From contig OZ251573.1 in NCBI GenBank assembly GCA_965243545.1, forward strand, positions 2,170,001 to 2,234,000: a DNA stretch of 64,000 nucleotides, written 5' to 3'. The notes below the pieces were generated by a model. It saw nothing but the letters and a program-made list of their open reading frames with translations. It was not told where the DNA came from and did no database searches. The stretch's first letter is position 1; every line of letters starts with the position of its first letter. Below, one piece after another: positions 51,018 through 58,326 of this stretch. Source of the DNA: CATQHW01 sp965243545. GTDB lineage: Bacteria; Spirochaetota; Spirochaetia; SZUA-6; Bin103. The translations under genes were made by a program, and so were the position numbers.

Positions 51018-52814
51018 ATGAGCAACACGGCGGCCGGCAACGCGGCGGCAGGCAACGCGGCGGCTGGCAATGCGGCGGCAGGCAACGCGGCGGCAGGCAA
51101 TGCGGCGGCAGGCAACGCGGCGGCAGGCAATGCGGCGGCAGGCAACGCGGCGGCAGGCAATGCGGCGGCAGGCAACGCGGCGGCAGGCAATGCGGCGGCA
51201 GGCAATGCGGCGGCAGGCAATGCGGCGGCAGGCAATGCGGCGGCAGGCAATGCGGCGGCAGGCAACGCCGCCGCGCAAGGGCTGACGGCGTACCGCCGCA
51301 CCGTGGACGCGCTGCGCCGGGAGGTGCGGGCCGACCGCTGGTATCCGCGCTACCACCTGGCGGCGCCGTTCGGCTCCGCCGGGGACACGCACCCGATCTA
51401 CGCCGGCGGCCGCTATCACGTCACCTACCAGCACAGCTACTCGCCCGACTTCCGGGCCATGCCCGGCCCCTGCCAGTGGGGTCACGCGGCCAGCGCCGAC
51501 CTGGTCACCTGGACGCACTACCCGCCGGCGCTCACCTCCGCCGAACACGGCGTCGCCCCCGACCGCCACCTCTGGTCGGGCGGCCTGATAGCTCACCGGG
51601 GCCGCGTGTTCGCCTTCTACACGATAGAGAACCGGGACGTGTACCTGGCGGTGAGCGACGGGGAAGACCTGCAGGACTTCCGGGCCCACCACGCCAACCC
51701 GGTCGCCACCCTTCCGCCGGATCACGAAGCGCTCGGCATCCCGTACGACCCGCAGCGCGCCGACGAGCACCTGATGGGGATGCGCGACCCGTGGGTGTGG
51801 CGCGACGGCGACCGGTTCCGCATGGTGGTCGGCTCCGGCAGACGGGACAAGATCGGCGGCCTGGCGCTGCTCTACGAGTCGTCCGACCTGTACGCATGGC
51901 GGTACCGCGGCGTTCTGTGGGCCGCCGCCGACCCGGAGCGGGACGGCATCTACTTCGAGTGCCCGTGCGTGCAGCCGCTCGGCGGCGGCCGATACGTGCT
52001 CAGCAACATCAACCACCGCCAGTACGCGATCGGCGAGATCCGGGATGGCCGATTCGTGGAGGAGCAGCGCGGCTTTGCCGACCACGGCCACAACTTCCTG
52101 GTGTCGGTCCTCACCCGGGACGACGCGGGCCGGCTGTTCATGTGGGGCTGGGTCCCGGACAAGAACCGGCGGACGATGGACCCGGACATCCGGTGGGCCG
52201 GCGTGTTCACGGTGCCGCGCGAATTCACCCGCAACCGCTCAGGCGGGTTCGACATCGCGCCCGCTCCCGAAATCGCCGCCCTGCGCCGCAACCACCGGCG
52301 GTGGGCGGATCGTACGTACCTTACCGGAAGCGTCGAAGAACTGGGGCATCTCGGCGCCAGCGTGGAGATCGGCCTGGCCGTAGACACCGGCGACCCCGCC
52401 GATCCCGAGTACCACGACGTCTCCTGCGGGTTGCGGATCGCCGGCGACTCGTTCTGTTGCGAGGTGACCTGGTCTGCCGCCGACCGGCAGCTGCGGCTGC
52501 TCACCCCGGACAACGAGTATGCGGCGCCGCTGCCGCTGGCCGGCGGCGCCGAGTTGCGGATGCGGGTGTTCGTGGACGCGTCGGTGCTGGAGGTGTTCGC
52601 GGACGGCGCCGCGCCGATCGCCAACCGCATCTACCCGCCGAACCCGGACCGGTTGGCGTACCGGTTCTTCGTGCGCGGGGCGCCCTTGGACTCCAAGCAC
52701 GCGGTGTCGCTGCGGCGGCTCGACGTCTGGGACCTCGACTCCATCGACAGCGGCCACGACCACTTTACCGACCGGATCACGCCGACCGCCGCCTACGTGC
52801 GCCGGGGGGCGTGA
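51018..52814 (+). CDS. GH32 family glycosidase with N-terminal NAAAG repeat
   Basis: 598 residues if translated from ATG 51018. The first 87 residues are MS followed by about 16 copies of Asn-Ala-Ala-Ala-Gly from a 15-bp tandem repeat. The GH32 propeller then begins with RWYPRYHLAAPFGSAGDTHPIYAGG, where Asp replaces the position of the WMNDPNG nucleophile. RDPWVWRDGDRFRM is the RDP motif and FECPCVQPL the acid/base Glu. The C-terminal sandwich contains RVFVDASVLEVFADG, typical of GH32. No Shine-Dalgarno sequence precedes ATG 51018; a GTG at 51301 after the repeat could be the real start. Its stop overlaps an LplB-type permease gene as GTGA. Confidence 0.8.
   Translation: MSNTAAGNAAAGNAAAGNAAAGNAAAGNAAAGNAAAGNAAAGNAAAGNAAAGNAAAGNAAAGNAAAGNAAAGNAAAGNAAAGNAAAQGLTAYRRTVDALRREVRADRWYPRYHLAAPFGSAGDTHPIYAGGRYHVTYQHSYSPDFRAMPGPCQWGHAASADLVTWTHYPPALTSAEHGVAPDRHLWSGGLIAHRGRVFAFYTIENRDVYLAVSDGEDLQDFRAHHANPVATLPPDHEALGIPYDPQRADEHLMGMRDPWVWRDGDRFRMVVGSGRRDKIGGLALLYESSDLYAWRYRGVLWAAADPERDGIYFECPCVQPLGGGRYVLSNINHRQYAIGEIRDGRFVEEQRGFADHGHNFLVSVLTRDDAGRLFMWGWVPDKNRRTMDPDIRWAGVFTVPREFTRNRSGGFDIAPAPEIAALRRNHRRWADRTYLTGSVEELGHLGASVEIGLAVDTGDPADPEYHDVSCGLRIAGDSFCCEVTWSAADRQLRLLTPDNEYAAPLPLAGGAELRMRVFVDASVLEVFADGAAPIANRIYPPNPDRLAYRFFVRGAPLDSKHAVSLRRLDVWDLDSIDSGHDHFTDRITPTAAYVRRGA
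51024..51278 (+). repeat. 15-bp tandem repeat, about 16-17 copies
   Basis: The unit is AAYGCGGCGGCAGGC, encoding NAAAG. Copies alternate AAC and AAT over the first ten or so, which implies a 30-bp double unit, followed by five consecutive AAT copies. All units keep frame, so copy-number changes would alter length but not reading frame. Confidence 0.95.
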
Positions 52815-53773
52815 CGCGGGCGATGGCCGGCAGAGCGGAGACCGGCCGGCTGGCGGCGGCCGCCGCCGTACCGCTCCTGCGGCGGCTGCGCGGGCAGGCG
52901 CAGCTGCAGCTCATGACCCTGCCCGGGCTGCTGTTCCTGGTCGTCTTTGCCTATCTGCCGATGGTGAGCCTGGTCATAGCCTTTCAGGACTTCAAGATCC
53001 TGCAAGGCTACTTCGGCAGCCGGTTCGTCGGTCTCAAGTACTTCGCGCAGGCGTTCACCGATCCGGCGTTCTTGCCGGCGTTCCGCAACACCGTGCTGCT
53101 CAGCCTGTACGGGCTGGTGATCGGCTTTCCGGCGCCGATCGCGCTGGCCCTGATCATCAACGAGATCCCCGGCGCCGGCTACCGCCGGCTGGTGCAGACG
53201 ACCAGCTACCTGCCGCACTTCATCTCCTACGTGGTCACCGCCGCGCTGTTCATCCAGCTGCTCGACCGCCGCGGCATCGTCAACGACGTGCTGGTCGCCG
53301 CCGGCGTGATCGACGAGCCGGTGCTGTGGTGGAGCAAGTCCGAGTACTGGAGACTGTTGGCGACGTCCGTGAACGTCTGGAAGAGCGTCGGCTTCAGCGC
53401 CATCATCTACCTGGCGGCGATCGCCGGCATCGACGAGCAGCTCTACGAGGCGGCGATCATCGACGGCGCCGGCCGGCTGCGGCGCATGTTTCGCATCACC
53501 CTGCCCAACATGACCGGCATCGTCGCCGTGCTGCTGATCCTCAACATGGGAGGGCTGGTGCGCGCCAGCCTCGACACGTCGTACCTGCTCGGCAACCTCT
53601 TCACGCGGGAGACCTCCTACGTCCTGGAGTACTACGTCCTGGAAATGGGGCTGGAGCTCGGCCGCTATTCGTTCGCCACCGCGGTCGGTCTGATGCAGTC
53701 GGTGCTGGCGCTGCTGCTGGTGATCTTCACCAACTGGCTGTCCGGCCGCCTCAGCGGCAGGAGCCTGTTCTGA
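52811..53773 (+). CDS. Carbohydrate ABC transporter permease, LplB type
   Basis: 320 residues with six membrane helices; the first is LMTLPGLLFLVVFAYLPMVSLVIAF, characteristic of LplB/YtcP-partner permeases. The EAA loop reads EAAIIDGAGRLRRMFRITLPNM. The GTG at 52811 overlaps the GH32 stop, and an ATG at 52823 is an alternative. It forms a channel with the LplC-type permease whose ATG overlaps its stop. LplB/LplC systems import complex oligosaccharides with an LplA-type binding protein, which here is at 56581-58188 on the other strand. No ATPase gene is nearby; a shared MsmK/UgpC-type ATPase elsewhere is likely. Confidence 0.9.
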   Translation: MTRAMAGRAETGRLAAAAAVPLLRRLRGQAQLQLMTLPGLLFLVVFAYLPMVSLVIAFQDFKILQGYFGSRFVGLKYFAQAFTDPAFLPAFRNTVLLSLYGLVIGFPAPIALALIINEIPGAGYRRLVQTTSYLPHFISYVVTAALFIQLLDRRGIVNDVLVAAGVIDEPVLWWSKSEYWRLLATSVNVWKSVGFSAIIYLAAIAGIDEQLYEAAIIDGAGRLRRMFRITLPNMTGIVAVLLILNMGGLVRASLDTSYLLGNLFTRETSYVLEYYVLEMGLELGRYSFATAVGLMQSVLALLLVIFTNWLSGRLSGRSLF

Positions 53774-54696
53774 TGGCGCTGGCGCGCATGGCCCTGTCCC
53801 GGGACGACCGCATCACCAACGCGGTGATGTCGGCGCTGGCGGCGATCGTCCTGGCGGTCACCCTCTACCCGTTCTACTACGTCATTCTGCTGTCGCTCAA
53901 CGAGGGGATCGATTCGGCGCAGGGCGGGCTGTTCCTGCTGCCGCGGCGGCCGACGCTCACCAACTACCGGGTCGTGCTGGGCGATCCGCTGCTGGCCACC
54001 TCGTTCGCGGTGACCATCCTGCGCACCGCGGTGGGGACGGTGACGGCCGTGTTCTTTACCGCCATGGTCGCCTACGGGCTGTCCAAGCGGCATCTGGTCT
54101 TTCGCAAGACCTACTCGATCATCGGTCTGGTCACCCTGTTCTTCTCCGGCGGGCTGGTGCCGACCTACCTGCTGTACCGGACGCTGGGGCTGCTCAACTC
54201 CTTCTGGGTCTACGTCATCCCCAGCCTGTTCGCCTACTATCACGCGCTGCTGTTCATGGCGTTCTTCCGCGAGCAGCCGCAGTCGCTGGAGGATTCGGCC
54301 AAGGTCGACGGCGCCGGCGACTTCCGCATCTTCATGCGGATCGTGATGCCGCTGTCCACCCCGGTGCTGGCGACCATCGCCCTGTTCGTCGGGGTATTCC
54401 ACTGGAACGACTGGTTCTTTCCCGCCTACTTCGTCTTCGACCAGAAGCTGTGGACCACGCCGACCATCCTGATCAAGACGATGTCGAGCCTGGAGGCGTT
54501 CTACAAGGTGGCTGCCGCCCAGGCGGAGGGCCTGCTGCGTCCGGGGGCGGAGACCGTCACCGCCGAGCAGCTGGTGACCATGGAGTCGATGAAGTACGCG
54601 ACCATCGTGGTGACCGTGTTTCCGATCACCATCGCCTATCCGTTCCTGCAGCGCTACTTCGTCAAGGGCCTGCTGGTCGGGCACATCAAAGCGTAA
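53773..54696 (+). CDS. Carbohydrate ABC transporter permease, LplC type
   Basis: 307 residues, six membrane helices (AALAAIVLAVTLYPFYYVILLSLN is the first). The EAA loop is EDSAKVDGAGDFRIFMRIVMPLS. The long segment TPTILIKTMSSLEAFYKVAAAQAEG before the last helix, and the end YPFLQRYFVKGLLVGHIKA, are typical of LplC/YtcP proteins. The ATG overlaps the LplB-type gene's TGA by one base. With the fructan-type GH32 gene upstream in the same operon, a fructo- or other oligosaccharide substrate is reasonable but unproven. Confidence 0.9.
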   Translation: MALARMALSRDDRITNAVMSALAAIVLAVTLYPFYYVILLSLNEGIDSAQGGLFLLPRRPTLTNYRVVLGDPLLATSFAVTILRTAVGTVTAVFFTAMVAYGLSKRHLVFRKTYSIIGLVTLFFSGGLVPTYLLYRTLGLLNSFWVYVIPSLFAYYHALLFMAFFREQPQSLEDSAKVDGAGDFRIFMRIVMPLSTPVLATIALFVGVFHWNDWFFPAYFVFDQKLWTTPTILIKTMSSLEAFYKVAAAQAEGLLRPGAETVTAEQLVTMESMKYATIVVTVFPITIAYPFLQRYFVKGLLVGHIKA

Positions 54697-54702
54697 GGCC
54701 GG

Positions 54703-56481
54703 TCAAAACGTCAGGCCGGTCACGGTCGATTCGTCCCATTCCACGGTCCGCTCCGCCTGATACGGCGACGGCTCCCACTCGTTTTCCCGGAACGTCACCC
54801 GGTTGGACAGCTCCACCCAGATCGACCCGCGTTCCGGATTGTTGCGCGCGCGCGGGGTGGGATTGCTGAAGGTGTTGCCGCGCACCATCACGTCCTGCGC
54901 CGAGCTGACGATCATGGCGCGGCGCGGGTAGTCGACGAAGCGGTTGTCCCGGAAGGTGAGGTTGCGGAAGATCGGGTAGGCGGTGCGGTAGAAGGAACCG
55001 GAGTCGCCGATCGTGCTGGTGGGGTTGGGTGAGCCGTGCGGTATGATCGGCGTCCCGGCCGGCAGGAACGCGCTCACGTACACGACGCCCTTGCCCCAGT
55101 CGTTGACGTCGCAGGTGTGGAAGGTGTTGCCGCGCACCACCAGGTCCTCGACTCCCATCCCTTCCGACCACGATCCGAAGCTGGCGCCGGTCTCGATCTG
55201 CACCGCGGCGCCCTGGTTCCGGTAGAACCGGTTGCCTTCCACCACGCCGCGGCATGCCTGCAGCAGGACGCCGCGCGCGCGGTTTTCGTGGAAGTGGTTG
55301 CCGCGGATCAGGTAGTGGGATGAGTCGTACCGCCGGTTGAACAGGATGGTATGCGGGTCCGGGTCCGGCGGCAGCGGGTCGGCAAAGGCGAGCTCGCATT
55401 CGTCGCCAGGCAGATAGCGCACGCCGGTCACTTCGCTGGCAAAGCCGGCCGGCGACAGGTCCGGGCGGCGGAACTCGACCGGATCGCCGGGGTGCAGCGG
55501 CCGGTCCTCCTCCCGGACGTTGCGCGCGATCAGCGCATTACCGCGCACGGCGCGCACCCCCATCGAGATGTTGTCGTGGATGTTGAGGCAGTCGTCGCCG
55601 TGAAAGCTGAAGTCGCAGTCCTCCATCCGGAAGTGGCCGAGACTCTGGGAGACGTGCAGGCCGTCCGAGGTGGTGGTGATGCGGCGAGTAGCGCCCGGCC
55701 GCAGGGCGATCCTGCAGCCGACCGCCTGCCAGTTGCCGGTGTCGCCGCGGACGATGAAGCCGGCGCCGGGCGCCGAATGGACGGTGATCCGTTCGAGCGA
55801 CAGGTGCCGGCAGCCGGTGATCGTGAACGCCGGCGAGTCGTGCAGGTAGTGCCGGACCAGGTACGCGGACCCCGGCGTGAACAGCAGCTCGGACACCGCC
55901 GTCAAGTCGAGGTAGCAGCGCAGGACGTTGCCCCCCGCCTTGCGCACGCGGGTGAACCCGCGTCCGTGCTCCCGGCCGCCTTCGCACCCCGGCGTGAGCA
56001 GCCGCGGGTCGAGCGCGTTCATGGTGGCGAAGGTCATGCCGGCGTCGACCGCGTCGTGTTCGGTGAACTCCAGATCGACCCAGTCGCGGGCCGGTCCGGT
56101 CGCGCGCGCCCGCGCCACGCTGGCCAGCGGCGCCCCGCTCCAGTCCCAGTCGACCACCAGGTCGCGGACGGCGACGCGCCGGCAGCCGGAGACGTGGATG
56201 AAGTCCTGATCCCGGCTGAAAATCAGCTCGGCGCCGTTCCCTTCCAGCGTGAAGTCCTCAAGCCCCTGCAGGCGGAGCGGCGCCGCCGTGGCGAAGCGGT
56301 AGACGCCGGGCGGCACGCTCAGCGCGGCGATGCGCCGTTCGCGGCAGTGGTCGAACGCCGTCTGAAAGGCGCGGTAGTTGTCGGCGTCAGCCGGGTCGGC
56401 GCCGAAGTCGCGGACCGACGCCCGCTTGGCGTCCGGCGGCGCGGGCGCGTTCACGACGATGCTCAGTTCCTCGGCTGCCAC
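54703..56481 (-). CDS. Right-handed beta-helix glycosidase-like protein (GH110-like)
   Basis: 592 residues. It opens with VRDFGADPADADNYRAFQTAFDHC and VPPGVYRF, a common start of pectin-lyase-fold proteins. Parallel beta-helix coils follow, such as RDLVVDWDWSG, HLSLERITVHSAPGAGFIVRG and RGNTFHTCDVNDWG. TTSDGLHVSQSLGHFRMEDC then FSFHGDDCLNIHDN resembles the active-site region of GH110 alpha-1,3-galactosidases. The GTG at 56481 is chosen because AAGGAGAAGG lies 4-13 nt upstream. No signal peptide. A galactosidase acting on host glycans is a reasonable guess, not proven. Confidence 0.68.
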   Translation of the reverse strand: MAAEELSIVVNAPAPPDAKRASVRDFGADPADADNYRAFQTAFDHCRERRIAALSVPPGVYRFATAAPLRLQGLEDFTLEGNGAELIFSRDQDFIHVSGCRRVAVRDLVVDWDWSGAPLASVARARATGPARDWVDLEFTEHDAVDAGMTFATMNALDPRLLTPGCEGGREHGRGFTRVRKAGGNVLRCYLDLTAVSELLFTPGSAYLVRHYLHDSPAFTITGCRHLSLERITVHSAPGAGFIVRGDTGNWQAVGCRIALRPGATRRITTTSDGLHVSQSLGHFRMEDCDFSFHGDDCLNIHDNISMGVRAVRGNALIARNVREEDRPLHPGDPVEFRRPDLSPAGFASEVTGVRYLPGDECELAFADPLPPDPDPHTILFNRRYDSSHYLIRGNHFHENRARGVLLQACRGVVEGNRFYRNQGAAVQIETGASFGSWSEGMGVEDLVVRGNTFHTCDVNDWGKGVVYVSAFLPAGTPIIPHGSPNPTSTIGDSGSFYRTAYPIFRNLTFRDNRFVDYPRRAMIVSSAQDVMVRGNTFSNPTPRARNNPERGSIWVELSNRVTFRENEWEPSPYQAERTVEWDESTVTGLTF

Positions 56482-56511
56482 GTATCCCTTCTCCTTTCTC
56501 CTGCTCCGCCC

Positions 56512-56557
56512 GGCCAAAATAAAGGACACGCCGGCCGTCGGGCGCCGGCGTGTCCTT
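56512..56557 (-). terminator. Rho-independent terminator after the solute-binding-protein gene
   Basis: On the minus strand a perfect 13-bp stem (AAGGACACGCCGG, 56545-56557 side, with CCGGCGTGTCCTT) encloses a 10-nt loop and is followed by TTTATTTT. This is the clearest intrinsic terminator in the window. It separates the binding-protein gene from the beta-helix gene downstream on the same strand. Confidence 0.85.
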
Positions 56558-56580
56558 GAGCGACGATTCCCGTCAGCCGG

Positions 56581-58188
56581 CTACATGCCGCTCTTGGCCA
56601 GGTTGTCGCGGTAGATGCGCGTCGCCTCCGCCTCGTACTGCGCGAGCCCCGCTTGCGCGGCCTTCTCCCGGAACTCGGCGATCATGCTGACCGCCTCCGC
56701 CTCGGTCTCCGCAAAGACCATGCGCGCAAAGTAGTCGTCGAACAGCGTGTCGACCCGCTCGCGGATGACGCCGACGTCGCTGTCGCCGCGGATCGGCACG
56801 TAGAGCTCGGGACCGGACGTGAAGTACGGCGACATCAGCTCCGTGTAGGCCAGCGCGTCTTCGGACGGTCCGCTCCAGCGCGGGCCGCCCGGCGCGATCC
56901 CGTCCAGATTGAGGATGGGCGGCAGGTTGAACCCGGCCGCGACCACGTTGGCGTAGTCGGCCGCCGCCAGCTCCTGGAACCCGTCCAACCAGATCGGCAC
57001 GCCTTCGGGGAAGACGTCGGTGGTCCAGACGTCGGGCCGGAACTGGAAGTGCGGGCCGTTCTCCAGATCACCGGTCCAGGTGTCGCCCTCGATACCGATG
57101 CGCATGTCGATGTACCCGTCGCGGCCGGCGGCGTACTGGACGAAGCGGATGGCGCGGTCCGACTTGTCGGACCGGGTCGGGAACAGGTCGGCCATCCACG
57201 GCGTGCGCCACAGACTGTAGGCGTAGGTGTCCCACGGGGGCAGCACGTGGTTGGTGGTGCCGGTCTCACCGATGGGATCGCCGTGGTGGCAGCCGTTGCC
57301 CATCGACACGATGACGTTGCCGGCCACCCAGTTCTGGCTCACCTCGCGGGTCCAGACCAGCGCCTCCTCCGGGTAGAGGCCCTCACGCGCCAACCGGTTC
57401 ATGAACTTGATCGCCTCCGGGAACTGCGGGTGGCTGGTGTAGTACTTGATCTCGCGCGCGGCGGGATCGGCGTAGTAGTTGCCCCAGGTGTGGTTGGTGC
57501 CGAAGTGGTACGTGAACCACGCGTGCTTGGTGTTCTGGTCGCCCAGGACGGCGAACTTGCCGGGATGGTTGGCGGCCATCGCTTTGACCGCGTCGTAGAA
57601 CTGGTCGGCCGTGCGGATGTCGGGCGCGCCGATCTCATCGAAGTAGTCCTGCCGGACCACGAAGCGCGGCAGCCAGCACGGGATCGAGAATCCGACGTCG
57701 GCCAGCTCGGCCGAGTCCTTCGAGCCCAGGAACCCGCCGAAGCCTATGCGGTAGGTCTTGCCGTCGGTGTGCGCGTAGCCGCTCAACAGCTCCGGGCCGA
57801 TGTTGTCGTTCAGAAAGTCCCGCAGGCTCGGCGCGTACCGGTCGATCAGCTCGTTGACGTCCCAGACCAGCCCGGCGTCCATCAGCTGCGCCACGCCCGG
57901 GTTGTTCCAGTCGACGATCATCAGGTCCGGCCAGTCGTTGCTGGCGATCATCAGGTTGATGCCCTCACCGGTCGAGTCGTCCTCCAGCGGTTTGCGCACG
58001 TCCAGCGTGACGCCGGTCCGGGCGGTGACCCGTTCGGCCGCCGGACCCTCCCACGGCGCGAACCAGCCGCGGTCCGAATAGACCGTCAGCGTGACGGGCG
58101 AGGTGTCCATCTCCCATTCCTGGGCGAAGGCGGGCGCCGAAGCGCACAGAAGGACCGCCGCCGCGGTCCATGCCACCGTTCGTTTCAT
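56581..58188 (-). CDS. Extracellular solute-binding protein, LplA type
   Basis: 535 residues. Signal peptide MKRTVAWTAAAVLLCASAPAFA with cleavage before QEW; there is no lipobox Cys, so it is periplasmic rather than a lipoprotein. TLTVYSDRGWFAPW, NLMIASNDWPDLMIVDWNN and YRIGFGGFLG follow the LplA/family-1 binding-protein pattern, with large lobes rich in Trp and Tyr for sugar stacking. The ATG has AAGGAG 7 nt upstream. It most likely feeds the LplB/LplC permeases at 52811-54696, although it is on the opposite strand with the beta-helix gene between. Highest expression is suggested by its own promoter and strong terminator. Confidence 0.9.
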   Translation of the reverse strand: MKRTVAWTAAAVLLCASAPAFAQEWEMDTSPVTLTVYSDRGWFAPWEGPAAERVTARTGVTLDVRKPLEDDSTGEGINLMIASNDWPDLMIVDWNNPGVAQLMDAGLVWDVNELIDRYAPSLRDFLNDNIGPELLSGYAHTDGKTYRIGFGGFLGSKDSAELADVGFSIPCWLPRFVVRQDYFDEIGAPDIRTADQFYDAVKAMAANHPGKFAVLGDQNTKHAWFTYHFGTNHTWGNYYADPAAREIKYYTSHPQFPEAIKFMNRLAREGLYPEEALVWTREVSQNWVAGNVIVSMGNGCHHGDPIGETGTTNHVLPPWDTYAYSLWRTPWMADLFPTRSDKSDRAIRFVQYAAGRDGYIDMRIGIEGDTWTGDLENGPHFQFRPDVWTTDVFPEGVPIWLDGFQELAAADYANVVAAGFNLPPILNLDGIAPGGPRWSGPSEDALAYTELMSPYFTSGPELYVPIRGDSDVGVIRERVDTLFDDYFARMVFAETEAEAVSMIAEFREKAAQAGLAQYEAEATRIYRDNLAKSGM

Positions 58189-58248
58189 CTGGTGTCTCCT
58201 TTTGCGGATGATGGCCGGAACGTGGCGCCGCCGCGGCCCGGCTCGCGC

Positions 58249-58278
58249 ATGGTAGCGCCGTTCGCCGGACCGGCGCAA
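58249..58278 (-). promoter_or_regulatory. Candidate promoter of the solute-binding-protein gene
   Basis: On the minus strand TTGCGC (58273-58278) and TACCAT (58249-58254) are 18 nt apart, about 60 nt before the ATG at 58188. Confidence 0.35.
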
Positions 58279-58295
58279 CCGGCCGCCGGGGGCCC

Positions 58296-58323
58296 GGGTC
58301 CGGCCGGGGCCGGGTCCGGCCGG
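58296..58323. repeat. Direct repeat GGGTCCGGCCGG, two copies
   Basis: The 12-mer occurs at 58296-58307 and 58312-58323. Each copy contains the palindrome CCGGCC flanked by GC-rich sequence. It lies between the end of the unrecognised gene and the binding-protein promoter and could be a terminator remnant or a regulator site. Confidence 0.4.
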
Positions 58324-58326
58324 TCC

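Noticed and set aside
51024..51278. Short regular repeats that could suggest a CRISPR array
   Set aside because: The 15-bp units are directly adjacent with no spacers, keep reading frame, and lie inside a coding region.
49458..52814. A very long plus-strand open frame (over 1100 codons) extending upstream of the GH32 gene
   Set aside because: Its first 520 codons are antisense to the GH101-like gene, rich in Arg/Val/Ala without domains; the real gene starts at or after 51018.
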